From: Chitinophaga pinensis
GTDB lineage: Bacteria > Bacteroidota > Bacteroidia > Chitinophagales > UBA10324
NCBI GenBank assembly: GCA_945892775.1
Contig: CAMDDP010000009.1
Location: 1-64,000 of the forward strand
Direction of reading: 5' to 3'
DNA: 64,000 nt
In this document: piece by piece, positions 1 to 8,881 of the stretch
Layout: every line of letters begins with the position of its first letter
Numbering within the stretch: position 1 is the stretch's first letter
Translations under genes and position numbers: made by a program
Notes under the pieces: generated by a model
The model's input: the letters and a program-made list of their open reading frames with translations, nothing else
Databases searched by the model: none
What the model was told of the DNA's origin: nothing

Positions 1-112
1 TTCCATCAATGGCGGTTTGCACATCATATCCCTGTTTCATAAAATTATATCTAAGCAAATCAAGAATGTCTTGCTCATCATCTACCAGTAAAATTTTAAT
101 TGCTTTATTCAT
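1..112 (-). CDS. Response regulator receiver domain, N-terminal fragment
   Basis: The gene starts with ATG at 112 and runs off the left edge, so only 37 residues are visible. They read as the first beta strand and helix of a CheY-like receiver domain: MNKAIKILLVDDEQDIL carries the acidic pair (Asp11, Asp12) that binds Mg2+. The phosphorylated aspartate and any output domain lie outside the window, so the class (for example OmpR/PhoB type) cannot be decided. The gene is divergent from the Ddl gene at 367, with 254 bp between them in which I see no other feature. Confidence 0.85.
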   Translation of the reverse strand, partial: MNKAIKILLVDDEQDILDLLRYNFMKQGYDVQTAIDG

Positions 113-366
113 AATCAAACGTAAATTATAGCACAAAAATCTAATCGGAAGATTAAATGATTACTGCTTTAATATTAATTTTATGTTAAAAATTAATGCG
201 GTTTTAAAAACATTCTCTTAAAATATTGCGAACCACTATATTGGCAAGACACAAGAACCAATATTAAAACCCCTCAATTAACCATAATTCTCAACAAAGG
301 AATATCCACACTAAAACTTGAATACACTTTTCGTGTTGTATCCTTCGTTAAGATATTTTTACTGCA

Positions 367-3060
367 ATGAATAAAATTAAAATCGGAATTTTTTTTGGCG
401 GTAGCTCCCGTGAGCGTGAAATATCTTTTGCTGGTGGCAGAACCGTGTACGACAATCTAAATAAAACAATTTTTGAACCCGTTCCAATTTTCATTGACAG
501 CTTTCATAATTTAATTCTGCTCGATTGGCAATACATATACAAAGGCAGCATACGCGATTTTTATCCTTCTGTCAATTTTATTCCTGCAACGGCTCATCCT
601 TCCCAGATTTACATTGAATCATTGGGGAAATTGTCACGCGAAAAACAAGATGAGATAATTGCAACAATCGGGAAGAAAATTTTTCCTCACGAACTCAGCT
701 CTATTATTGATTTTGCTTTTCTTGCACTACATGGTTCATATGGCGAGGATGGAAGCATTCAAGGCATTCTCGATTTCTACCAAATTCCATATTCAGGTTC
801 CGGCATTCTTCCATCGGCAATCGGCATCAACAAAGCATTTCAGAAGCGCATGATGAACGAAGGTGGTTTCACTCCCACCCGATTCAAAACTATTACACGA
901 GAAGAATGGCTCCATACCAATAAGAATTCGCTGATTGAAAAGAGTGTTGCAGCAGTTGGATTACCTTTAGTTATTCGTCCTTCTAATCAAGGTTCGTCTA
1001 TTGGTGTATCTATCATACACGAAAAAGATGTTGCTGCCATCAACAAAGCCATCGACAAAGCATTTTTCATTTTCAAATGGAATGCAGACGACTGGAAAAA
1101 TAAAAATAAAGAAGAAAAAATCACCTTCCTAAACAACCTGTGTGACATACGCGAGAATGTAGGACTGCCGCTACATGTGAATGGAAAAACCTATTATCAC
1201 CCACAAGAATTATTTGACCTCTTCGAAAAAACATCAACAGAAAATATTTCACAATTAATTCTCGAAGCCGATGACGCCGAAATTGAAATCCTTATTGAAG
1301 AATTCATCGAAGGAAAAGAATTTTCGTGCATTGTTATTGTTGATGAAACTGGAAACCCAATTGCACTTCCACCCACTGAAATTGTAAAAGGAAAAGAAAT
1401 TTTCGATTATCGTTCAAAATACCTCGCAGGTCTTTCGCGCAAAATCACCCCCATACAAATTCCAGACGACCAAATAGAAGCCATTCGAAAAGAGTGTGAA
1501 AAACTATTCGCTTTTTTTGGCTTTCATGTTTATGCACGCATTGATGGATTCATTCGCCCCGATGGAAAAATCATTCTCAATGATCCGAACACTACAAGTG
1601 GAATGCTGCCTTCTTCTTTCTTCTTTCATCAGGCAGCAGAGATTGGTTTGAACCCTTCGCAGTTTCTAACATTTATTATTCATACAAGTGTGCGTGAACG
1701 AATGCGCACTATTGTTCGCCCTGCTATTTACGAATTGTTAATGCACCGACTGAACGATGCCATTGATAAATTACAGCAGCACACCGAAAAGAAAATCCGT
1801 ATTGCTGTTATTCTAGGTGGCTACTCTACCGAAAGACACATTAGCGTTGAGAGCGGAAGAAATATTTTTGAGAAGCTCGCCAGCTCAGATAAATACCACC
1901 CCATTCCCGTTTTCCTCACTGGCACTAATGAGCAACACGAATTGTATCAGATTCCAATTAATCTTTTACTGAAGGATAATGCCGATGACATTTGTGAGAA
2001 GACTAAACACTTTAGTTTTCATCCATTGATTGAAAAAATAAAATCACAGTGCAAAAATATCACTCAAAAATTTTCTTCAACTAATTATCTATTCGTCCCC
2101 AAACAACTTTCTTATTCCAATTTGCCCAACGAAGTTGATGGAGTTTTCATTGCATTGCACGGTCGCCCCGGCGAAGATGGAAGCGTTCAATCGCAGTTAG
2201 AGAAGGTCGGACTGCCTTACAACGGAAGTGGGGTTTCTTCTTCACAAATCACCATTAACAAATACACCACCAACCAGTTGCTTTTACAAAGTGGTTTTCA
2301 CGAAGCGTTGCAAACTTTAGCTTATAAAAAAGAATGGAAACAGAACGAAGAAAATTTCATTAATGCAATTCTTGCCCGCCATAAATTACCAATCATTGCA
2401 AAACCTGTAGATGATGGCTGTAGCAGTGCTGTAAAAAAAATAAAAAAACGAGATGAGTTAATTGCTTTCAGCCGGCTCATGTTTCGAGAGAACGAATTAC
2501 TCAATGCTACCGAAGCTGCCACACTTCACCTTAAACCCAAGGAAGAATTTCCATGCAAAGACCATTTCCTTGTCGAAGATTTAATTACTGCCAATGGTGC
2601 TACACATTTTCTCGAAATTACCTGTGGAATGCTTACACATCATAATACCGACGGAACCATCACCTACGAAGTATTCGAACCAAGCGAAACCCTAGCCATA
2701 GCAGATGTGCTTTCCTTAGAAGAAAAATTTCTCGCTGGCGAAGGGCAAAACATAACGCCCGCGCGATTCGGAAAAACAAAAACCGAATACAATAAAATTG
2801 CAACACAAGTAAAAACCGATCTCGAAAAAGCAGCGCGCCTTCTCAATGTGCAGGGCTACTGCCGTATAGATGCATTTGTGCGCATTGATGCAAAGAACAA
2901 TGCCGAAACAGTAATTATCGAAGTTAACTCCCTTCCTGGCATGACACCCGCCACCTGCATTTTCCACCAGGCAGCCATCAACCATTATAAACCTTTCGAA
3001 TTTATTGATAATATTTTAGAATTTAGCCGGCGCAATAAACCCCAACACATAACCGCATAA
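367..3060 (+). CDS. ddl: Tandem double D-alanine--D-alanine ligase (ATP-grasp)
   Basis: Ddl joins two D-alanines with ATP for the peptidoglycan stem peptide. This 897-residue protein holds two complete Ddl-like units, about 1-470 and 475-897, whereas a normal Ddl has 300-370 residues. Each unit opens with a GG(S/Y)S-x-E-x-x-S motif and has an LHG-x-x-GEDGS motif. Unit 1 has Arg204 where the ATP-grasp lysine is usual (VIRPSNQGSS) and DPNTTSGM (Asp406, Asn408) where Ddl has E-x-N-T-x-P-G-M; its tyrosine motif DYRSKYLAG is intact. It also carries an insert of about 60 residues before the metal-binding part. Unit 2 keeps Lys679 and EVNSLPGMTP (Glu852, Asn854) but has LEEKFLAG in place of the tyrosine motif and an altered ATP loop, PVDDGCSS. 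Each unit therefore departs from the canon at different sites. The PASTA gene follows after one base, so the two are surely cotranscribed. The ligase family is certain; the division of labour between units is unknown. Confidence 0.9.
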   Translation: MNKIKIGIFFGGSSREREISFAGGRTVYDNLNKTIFEPVPIFIDSFHNLILLDWQYIYKGSIRDFYPSVNFIPATAHPSQIYIESLGKLSREKQDEIIATIGKKIFPHELSSIIDFAFLALHGSYGEDGSIQGILDFYQIPYSGSGILPSAIGINKAFQKRMMNEGGFTPTRFKTITREEWLHTNKNSLIEKSVAAVGLPLVIRPSNQGSSIGVSIIHEKDVAAINKAIDKAFFIFKWNADDWKNKNKEEKITFLNNLCDIRENVGLPLHVNGKTYYHPQELFDLFEKTSTENISQLILEADDAEIEILIEEFIEGKEFSCIVIVDETGNPIALPPTEIVKGKEIFDYRSKYLAGLSRKITPIQIPDDQIEAIRKECEKLFAFFGFHVYARIDGFIRPDGKIILNDPNTTSGMLPSSFFFHQAAEIGLNPSQFLTFIIHTSVRERMRTIVRPAIYELLMHRLNDAIDKLQQHTEKKIRIAVILGGYSTERHISVESGRNIFEKLASSDKYHPIPVFLTGTNEQHELYQIPINLLLKDNADDICEKTKHFSFHPLIEKIKSQCKNITQKFSSTNYLFVPKQLSYSNLPNEVDGVFIALHGRPGEDGSVQSQLEKVGLPYNGSGVSSSQITINKYTTNQLLLQSGFHEALQTLAYKKEWKQNEENFINAILARHKLPIIAKPVDDGCSSAVKKIKKRDELIAFSRLMFRENELLNATEAATLHLKPKEEFPCKDHFLVEDLITANGATHFLEITCGMLTHHNTDGTITYEVFEPSETLAIADVLSLEEKFLAGEGQNITPARFGKTKTEYNKIATQVKTDLEKAARLLNVQGYCRIDAFVRIDAKNNAETVIIEVNSLPGMTPATCIFHQAAINHYKPFEFIDNILEFSRRNKPQHITA

Positions 3061-3061
3061 C

Positions 3062-3859
3062 ATGTGGCAATTTCTTAAAAGCAGAATATTTCTTTATAAT
3101 TTACTCGGTGCAGTAGCTGTTTTTATAATTGTATTCTGGCTCGGCTCTTCAGCACTGAATAGCTACACCAAGCACGGCGAAACAGTAACCGTTCCAGATT
3201 TATCCGGAATGACCTTTGAAAAAGCAAAACAAGTATTATCAGATAGAAATTTAGAAGTTGCAATATCAGATTCTTCCTTCAACGAGAAGAAACCGAAGCT
3301 AGCAGTTCTCGAACAAAACCCAATTACCAATTCAAAAGTAAAAGAAGGGAGAACCATTTACGTAACTGTAAATGCAACAATTCCACCACAGGTAAAAATG
3401 CCCGACCTAACTGACAACTCGTTGAAACAGGCTCAAATGATTTTAGAAGGTATTGGATTGAATGTTGGTCTATTGATTTACAAACCTGACTTAGCACAGA
3501 ATGTGGTTTTGGATTGGATGTGCAAAGGGCTTCACATAGAAATTGGCGACATCATAAAAAAAGGGTCAACCATTGATTTGATTCTTGGTGATGGGCTAGG
3601 AATCACCGAAGTAGAAGTACCTAATTTAATTGGAAACACACTGCGTGAAGCGAGATTTATTTTAGATGCTTCATCACTAAATCTTGGAGCTGTGATGACC
3701 GATAACACAATTGTAGGTGATGAGTCAAATGGTGTTATTTACAAACAAAACCCAGCCCCCGGTGATGTCGATAACAAATTGAATTTGGGTGAAGCCATTG
3801 ATGTTTATGTTACAATGGATCCATCAAAACACCAAACTCCTCCAAATGAAACCCAATAA
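3062..3859 (+). CDS. PASTA domain-containing membrane protein
   Basis: This 265-residue protein has a short cytoplasmic start, one membrane segment (about residues 12-32) and three consecutive PASTA repeats (about 38-105, 110-180 and 184-252). The repeats show the typical P-(D/N)-L-x-G/D-x-x-x-x-x-A start and the V-x-x-Q-x-P-x-x-G pattern. PASTA domains bind uncrosslinked peptidoglycan or muropeptides and are best known from PBP2x and PknB. Here there is no kinase or transpeptidase domain, so the protein may be an envelope sensor or scaffold. It starts one base after the ddl stop, which ties it to cell-wall synthesis. In many Bacteroidota, as I recall, an RluA-type pseudouridine synthase follows; it is not here. 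Confidence 0.85.
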   Translation: MWQFLKSRIFLYNLLGAVAVFIIVFWLGSSALNSYTKHGETVTVPDLSGMTFEKAKQVLSDRNLEVAISDSSFNEKKPKLAVLEQNPITNSKVKEGRTIYVTVNATIPPQVKMPDLTDNSLKQAQMILEGIGLNVGLLIYKPDLAQNVVLDWMCKGLHIEIGDIIKKGSTIDLILGDGLGITEVEVPNLIGNTLREARFILDASSLNLGAVMTDNTIVGDESNGVIYKQNPAPGDVDNKLNLGEAIDVYVTMDPSKHQTPPNETQ

Positions 3860-3889
3860 TCCATTTCTAAAAGCATCGTGGATACTTCT

Positions 3890-3922
3890 TTTGTTCAACA
3901 AACAATTTTAAAACCAAATTTG
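3890..3922 (+). promoter_or_regulatory. Candidate Bacteroidota promoter for the 3967 gene
   Basis: TTTG (3890-3893), 21 bp, then CAAATTTG (3915-3922). This is one mismatch from TAnnTTTG. The spacing fits the Bacteroidota housekeeping sigma factor, but the implied leader of about 37 nt is longer than for its neighbours. Confidence 0.4.
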
Positions 3923-3966
3923 AGTTTAATAAGTGTGTCAATTTCAAAAAATAAATAATATTCTGA

Positions 3967-5796
3967 ATGCAAAAATTTTTATCCTCAATTTCTATTTTGT
4001 TTTTTATTCTGATTTATAACAATACTTCAGCCCAGGAAATAATCACTGAATTAAAATACAACAACACTTTAGTTTTTGACAAACATCAATCTCAATTGCG
4101 TTCAAATGATACCTTAAATCTTCCATTCATTGATGATTTTTCCTATAATCAATTAGCACCAAACTATAAATATCCAAATCAGAATTTATGGTTGGATAAA
4201 GATTGTTTTGTAAACACCACCTATCCTATTCTACCCCCTTCTATTGGAGTAGCAACTTTTGATGGTTTAAACGAATATGGAGTTCCTTATGATACTTCAG
4301 GGGTTATCCAACAAGCCGGTGCTGATACACTAACCTCTCAGCCTATTCACCTAGAAACACTATCCGCATCTGATTCTGTTTACCTGAGTTTCTTTTATGA
4401 AAAAATGGGAATTGGTGATTATCCAAATGTTGGCGACATATTTTTTTTAGAATTAAAAAAGAATGATGGCAGTTGGAATGAAGTTTGGCAAATGGATGGA
4501 GATGCTTCAGCACCCACTATTATTAAATTCCGTCAGATAATGATTCCAATAACTGATATTGGATACTTCTTTAACAACTTTCAGTTTCGTTTCAGAAACA
4601 TTGCAACTACATCTGGCAACAATGACCATTATCACCTGGATTATGTGAGATTATTTGCCGGAAGAAATAGTACCGATACTCTGCTTCAAGATGTTACAGC
4701 CGTTTATACTCCTGGTACTCTGTTAAAAAATTATGAGTTCATGCCCTGGACACAATTCAGAAATAATCAGGCGGATGAAATAGCGACAACATTTCCTTTT
4801 GTCATCCGAAACAATAACAATGTCACAACGAATACCGCTATTCTGTATTTCGCTGATGAGTTATACAGTGGATCAACTGTTTTTTCAAGTCCAATTTCTG
4901 CAATAAACTTTAATGCAAATACATCAGTGACTCAATCAAATGCTACATTTTCAATTGGAGCCTTGCCTCCAGGCGATAGCGCATTATTAATTGTTAATTG
5001 CAAAGCCACTGCCACTCCTGATGACATAAGAAACAACGATTCCACCTTCCGTATACAGCCATTCTTCAATTACTATTCACATGACGACGGCAGTGCTGAA
5101 AAAGCTTATGGACTCAATGTGGCAGGTGGAAAAATTGCATTAAAGTACAAAGTAAACATCCCTGATACGTTAAGAGCCCTTCAATTCCATTTCGCTCATA
5201 TCGATGCAGATATAAGCAATAAATTATTTTCAATTCTAGTTTGGAAATCATTGGTTCCAACTACAGAATTAATATATGAACAAGACTTTTTAAAGCCTTC
5301 TTACATTGATTCAATAAATGGTTTTGCCACTTATATTCTTGATACACCTAAATTGATTACTGATACTTTTTATGTTGGCATGCTACAGTCTTACGCAAAT
5401 TTTTACAACGTTGGATTTGATCGAAATACAGATTCACACTTGAATTTATATTACAATGTAACTGGAGTATGGTCCCAATCTTCTTACCCTGGTTCATTAA
5501 TGATTCGTCCGTTGCTTGGTAAAAAACTTCCATTTACCGCATCACAAAACATTTTCTCAAACACTATTTCTGTTAATTGTTATCCAAATCCGACCGATAA
5601 CATTTTACATATAAAAGTTAAAGGAGTTCAACAAGCAGAATTAATTATTACTGACCTCACCGGAAGAATAATACAAACTGTTAATGGAATTGAAGAAAAT
5701 ATATTTGTTGGAAATCTTGCAGCCGGAATGTATTTGTTAACCGCTAAAGACAAAACAAAAAAACAATCTTACACAACCCGTTTTATAAAATTTTAA
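3967..5796 (+). CDS. Secreted T9SS type A sorting-domain protein, function unknown
   Basis: This 609-residue protein begins with a clear signal peptide (hydrophobic ILFFILIYN, cleavage near SAQ at residue 23). It ends with a T9SS type A sorting domain (about 535-609): YPNPTDN, then a beta-rich segment with DLTGRIIQ, then LAAGMYLLTAKDK and a basic tail. The middle is rich in Asn, Thr and Ser and lacks any catalytic motif I can recognise. A beta-sandwich segment around 130-230 (FFYEKMGIGDYPN; HYHLDYVRLFAG) resembles carbohydrate- or adhesion-type jelly rolls, which is only an impression. It should cross the outer membrane through the Por/T9SS machinery and be attached to or released from the cell surface. 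The rhodanese gene starts 3 bp after its stop. Confidence 0.75.
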   Translation: MQKFLSSISILFFILIYNNTSAQEIITELKYNNTLVFDKHQSQLRSNDTLNLPFIDDFSYNQLAPNYKYPNQNLWLDKDCFVNTTYPILPPSIGVATFDGLNEYGVPYDTSGVIQQAGADTLTSQPIHLETLSASDSVYLSFFYEKMGIGDYPNVGDIFFLELKKNDGSWNEVWQMDGDASAPTIIKFRQIMIPITDIGYFFNNFQFRFRNIATTSGNNDHYHLDYVRLFAGRNSTDTLLQDVTAVYTPGTLLKNYEFMPWTQFRNNQADEIATTFPFVIRNNNNVTTNTAILYFADELYSGSTVFSSPISAINFNANTSVTQSNATFSIGALPPGDSALLIVNCKATATPDDIRNNDSTFRIQPFFNYYSHDDGSAEKAYGLNVAGGKIALKYKVNIPDTLRALQFHFAHIDADISNKLFSILVWKSLVPTTELIYEQDFLKPSYIDSINGFATYILDTPKLITDTFYVGMLQSYANFYNVGFDRNTDSHLNLYYNVTGVWSQSSYPGSLMIRPLLGKKLPFTASQNIFSNTISVNCYPNPTDNILHIKVKGVQQAELIITDLTGRIIQTVNGIEENIFVGNLAAGMYLLTAKDKTKKQSYTTRFIKF

Positions 5797-5799
5797 TTA

Positions 5800-6105
5800 A
5801 TGACTGATATTACTGTTGAAGAATTAAAAGAACGCAAAGACAATAAAGAAAATTTAATTGTAATAGATGTTCGAGAAGAATGGGAATACGATGAATTTAA
5901 TATTGGTGGGAAATTAATTCCATTAGCTACTCTGCCTAGTGGCTTGGAAGTTTATACCAAAAACAAGAATGATGAAATAATTATTCATTGTAAATCAGGA
6001 AAAAGAAGCGCAAGCGCTCAAGCTTACATGAAGCAACAAGGATTCACTAATGTTCGCAATTTAATTGGCGGAGTTGAAGCATGGAAATTGAATTTTGGCC
6101 TGTGA
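5800..6105 (+). CDS. Single-domain rhodanese-like protein
   Basis: This 101-residue cytoplasmic protein is one rhodanese domain. VIDVREEWEYDEFNIGGKLI is the usual first half, and HCKSGKRSASA forms the active-site loop with Cys64 as the persulfide-carrying residue. Members transfer sulfane sulfur or act as sulfur carriers; the acceptor cannot be inferred. The gene lies 3 bp after the T9SS gene and 15 bp before the DCC-family gene, so the three are probably one transcript. Confidence 0.88.
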   Translation: MTDITVEELKERKDNKENLIVIDVREEWEYDEFNIGGKLIPLATLPSGLEVYTKNKNDEIIIHCKSGKRSASAQAYMKQQGFTNVRNLIGGVEAWKLNFGL

Positions 6106-6120
6106 TTTATAAAACAAAAA

Positions 6121-6540
6121 ATGACAAGTTCAAACATCAACAATCATCCTTCGCCACTCATTATTTACGATGGCTTCTGCCATTTATGCAATAGAAGTGT
6201 AAATTTTATTTTGAAACACGATAATAAAAAAATATTTCGCTTCACTCCTTTTCATAGTTCATTTGCAATAAAAATGCTGACGGAGAATATTGAAATGCCA
6301 AAAGGGAACACGGTTATATTATTGTTGGATGGAAAAACCTACACTCGTTCAGATGCTGCTTTAAAAACCATGATGCTACTGAAACGAAAATGGAAATTAT
6401 TTTATCCACTTTACTTAATTCCAAAATTTATTCGCAATGGAATTTATAATATCATTGCACACAATAGGTACAATTGGTTTGGGAAACAAAACACTTGCAT
6501 AAATCCCCCATTTGAATTTAAGGATAGATTTATTTTATAA
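6121..6540 (+). CDS. DCC-family (DUF393) thiol-disulfide oxidoreductase-like protein
   Basis: This 139-residue protein matches the DUF393/DCC family. The hallmark YDGFCHLCNRSVNFIL gives a Cys20-x-x-Cys23 pair that could cycle between dithiol and disulfide. A second conserved block, TRSDAALKTMMLL, follows, then the family tail with the fixed NRYNWFGKQ segment. There is no signal peptide, so it probably acts in the cytoplasm. The reaction is not established for most of the family. It sits between a rhodanese and a thioesterase with short gaps, which suggests cotranscription but not a shared pathway. Confidence 0.85.
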   Translation: MTSSNINNHPSPLIIYDGFCHLCNRSVNFILKHDNKKIFRFTPFHSSFAIKMLTENIEMPKGNTVILLLDGKTYTRSDAALKTMMLLKRKWKLFYPLYLIPKFIRNGIYNIIAHNRYNWFGKQNTCINPPFEFKDRFIL

Positions 6541-6556
6541 AAATTAAAAACAAAAA

Positions 6557-6982
6557 ATGATTTGGTTTAAACCTGTTGATTTAAAGTCATTAAATGAAAT
6601 GCATAAAAACACAATGCAAGAACATGTAGGGATTGAATTTACTGAAATTGGTGAAGATTACATAAAAGCAAAAATGCCCGTAAATGAAAAAACCAAGCAG
6701 CCACACGGCTTATTGCATGGTGGTGCCAATGTGGTTTTAGCAGAATCACTAGGTAGCATCGCCTCTGTGCTTTGTATTAATCTTGAAGAAAAGAGTTGTG
6801 TCGGCTTAGAAATAAATGCCAATCACATAAGAGCAGTTAAAGAAGGATTTGTTCATGGAATAACTAAACCTGTTCATATAGGAAGAACAACTATGATTTG
6901 GGAAATAAAAATTTATGATGATGCCGGAAAACTGACTTGCATTAGTAGAATTACTAATGCAATTCTTGACAAAAAAAAATAA
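6557..6982 (+). CDS. PaaI/MenI-like hotdog-fold thioesterase
   Basis: This 141-residue protein is a single hotdog domain. The motif HGLLHGGANVVLAESLGSIA matches the PaaI/YdiI/MenI family, in which the HGG segment and the acidic residue of the following helix (Glu in LAESLG) form the catalytic site for acyl-CoA hydrolysis. The natural substrate could be DHNA-CoA (menaquinone synthesis), phenylacetyl-type CoA or another aryl/acyl-CoA; the sequence alone does not decide. It is the last gene before a strong bidirectional terminator. Confidence 0.85.
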   Translation: MIWFKPVDLKSLNEMHKNTMQEHVGIEFTEIGEDYIKAKMPVNEKTKQPHGLLHGGANVVLAESLGSIASVLCINLEEKSCVGLEINANHIRAVKEGFVHGITKPVHIGRTTMIWEIKIYDDAGKLTCISRITNAILDKKK

Positions 6983-6984
6983 AA

Positions 6985-7013
6985 AAAGCTGACTAAAAAA
7001 ATCAGTCAGCTTT
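6985..7013. terminator. Bidirectional intrinsic terminator
   Basis: A perfect 10-bp stem (AAAGCTGACT, 6985-6994; AGTCAGCTTT, 7004-7013) with a 9-nt loop lies between the convergent thioesterase and TPR genes. An A-run on its left serves as a T-tract for the minus strand, so both genes can use it. Confidence 0.85.
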
Positions 7014-7034
7014 AGAATTGAATTCTATAAAAAA

Positions 7035-7703
7035 TTATCCTTGTGCGCGTGCAATATATTTTTCAATGTCGCGAGCTTCAGTACTCTTAGGATATTTATC
7101 ATTAATTTCTTGATACATTTTTACAGCTTTTTCTTTTTTTCCAGTTTTCTCTAATAACATACCTGCCTTCTTTAAAAAGATTGGTGTTGTTAATTCATTT
7201 TCGTGATTGTAAGCCGCTTTCAAATAATTGTCAATCGCCTTGTCCATATCACCTTTTTCACTATAGGCATCTCCCAAACAATTTAAAGCCATACCTGAAA
7301 CTAAAATGTCTTTTCCATTGAACGATTCAAGATACATAATAGCATCATCAAATTTTCCAATTTTTAAAGAAATAACACCCGCATAATAGTGGGAAAGATT
7401 TGCGGCTTTTGTCCATTTGTAATCTTCCATAATTTTTATAAAGCCCGGATAATTCTTATCGCCGTTCAAAGCAAGGTTCAATGAATCTTTTTCAAAATAT
7501 TTCTGGGCCACAAACATCTGGTTCTGTGCTTCATCTTCTTTAGGCTCTAAATAAAATTTATTAAACCCAATGTAGCCCCCAACCACTAAGAAAAGTCCGG
7601 CTACAACTATTGTAAGCATAGTTTTATTTTCATTAATCCAATGCTCTAACTTTGAGTAAGTTCCTCCAATGTCGAGTATTTGTTCTTGTTTTTTGTCAGT
7701 CAT
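7035..7703 (-). CDS. Membrane-anchored tetratricopeptide repeat protein (YfgM-like)
   Basis: This 222-residue protein has one membrane segment (about residues 31-50, TIVVAGLFLVVGGYIGFNKF) after a short cytoplasmic start, then helical TPR repeats over the rest (LALNGDKNYPG, YYAGVISLKIGKFDDAI, LNCLGDAYSEKGDMDKAIDN, KKEKAVKMYQEINDKYP). This layout matches the YfgM/TPR_21 type, which links the Sec translocon to periplasmic chaperones in Proteobacteria; that role here is only an analogy. It begins 23 bp after the PdhA stop and so is probably cotranscribed with it. Confidence 0.8.
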   Translation of the reverse strand: MTDKKQEQILDIGGTYSKLEHWINENKTMLTIVVAGLFLVVGGYIGFNKFYLEPKEDEAQNQMFVAQKYFEKDSLNLALNGDKNYPGFIKIMEDYKWTKAANLSHYYAGVISLKIGKFDDAIMYLESFNGKDILVSGMALNCLGDAYSEKGDMDKAIDNYLKAAYNHENELTTPIFLKKAGMLLEKTGKKEKAVKMYQEINDKYPKSTEARDIEKYIARAQG

Positions 7704-7726
7704 TTTATTATTGTTAATTTTTTTTA

Positions 7727-8722
7727 TCAGGAGAGGATGAATGGATAATCAGGTTCTGAGTAATTATCAGTAAATAATTCTTCAGCATTTGGATAGGCAG
7801 ATTCTTCAGCAAACTTTACACATGCATCAATCTCTGCATTAATCTTTTCACCAATTGCATCAATCTCTGTTTGTGTTGCAAATTTACTTTCAAAAATAGT
7901 TGCTAATGTTGTTTCTATCGGATCTTTTTGCTTGTATTCTTCCACTTCTTCCTTGCTTCGATATTTAGCAGGGTCGCTCATTGAGTGCCCTTTATACCTG
8001 TAAGTCTGTATTTCTAAAAATGTTGGCCCATCACCTTTACGCGCGCGGTCAGCTGCTTCCGCCACTGCAACATGAACGGCTTCACACTTCATACCATCAA
8101 CAATTGAAGATGGCATATCATATCCTTTTCCTAACTGCGAAATATTAGCTACATTACTTGATCGTTCAATAGATGTTCCCATTGCGTAATAATTATTCTC
8201 ACAAACAAATATTACTGGCAATTTCCACATCATTGCCATATTGAAAGTCTCATGTAAAATTCCTTGACGCGCTGCACCATCCCCAAAAAAACAAATACAC
8301 ACATTATCAGTTTCCTTATATTTTTCAGCGAAAGCAATTCCTGCACCTAATCCAATTTGTGCCCCTACAATTCCATGGCCGCCAAAGAAAAAATGTTCCT
8401 TACTGAAAAAATGCATGGAACCCCCTTTACCTTTTGTGCAACCAGTTACCTTTCCAAATAATTCAGCCATACAAGTATCGGCACTCATTCCTTTTGCCAA
8501 AGCCAAACCATGATCACGATACGCCGTAATCATTGGATCTTGTTGACGCAGTGCCGAAATAGTTCCGGCCGCAACAGCTTCCTGACCAATATATAAATGG
8601 CAAAATCCACGGATTTTTTGCATGCCATACAATTGCCCCGCTTTTTCTTCAAAACGACGAACGCGCAACATGATTTCATACCATTGTAAATATTCCTTAT
8701 TTCCGAATTTTGCTTTTGTCAA
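7727..8722 (-). CDS. pdhA: Pyruvate dehydrogenase E1 component, alpha subunit
   Basis: E1 alpha, with E1 beta, decarboxylates pyruvate using thiamine diphosphate and passes the acetyl group to lipoyl-E2. The thiamine-binding motif GDGAARQG...ENN is present (FFGDGAARQGILHETF; FVCENNYYAMGTS), as are YRDHGLALAKG and the phosphorylation-loop-like RYKGHSMSDP. The frame is open up to a TTG at 8773, but family members start near (M)TKAKF, so I prefer the TTG at 8722, giving 331 residues. A promoter-like TATCTTTTG sits about 55 bp upstream of 8722 and would place the transcript start downstream of 8773. An ATG at 8674 is the other choice but would cut conserved residues. E1 beta, E2 and E3 are not in the window. 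Confidence 0.92.
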   Translation of the reverse strand: MTKAKFGNKEYLQWYEIMLRVRRFEEKAGQLYGMQKIRGFCHLYIGQEAVAAGTISALRQQDPMITAYRDHGLALAKGMSADTCMAELFGKVTGCTKGKGGSMHFFSKEHFFFGGHGIVGAQIGLGAGIAFAEKYKETDNVCICFFGDGAARQGILHETFNMAMMWKLPVIFVCENNYYAMGTSIERSSNVANISQLGKGYDMPSSIVDGMKCEAVHVAVAEAADRARKGDGPTFLEIQTYRYKGHSMSDPAKYRSKEEVEEYKQKDPIETTLATIFESKFATQTEIDAIGEKINAEIDACVKFAEESAYPNAEELFTDNYSEPDYPFILS

Positions 8723-8881
8723 AGCCTGTTTTTTTAGAAACGGCAAACCTAATTGAAATCTGCTTAAACACAAATAGGCAAAAGATACAATTTGAGTCTA
8801 TAAGAAATAAAAAACAATTTTAAACATTACTAAAAAATAAGTCGTGAACCTATAGCAAAGTAAAAGCAAGTGCTATTTCAA

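Noticed and set aside
2716-2985. Minus-strand open frame inside the ddl gene
   Set aside because: It is antisense to conserved ATP-grasp sequence with no similarity of its own; the same holds for most short frames inside other genes.
8870-8881. GTG at 8870 as the recF start
   Set aside because: It adds residues not found in RecF proteins; the ATG at 8882 or the TTG at 8912 fits better.
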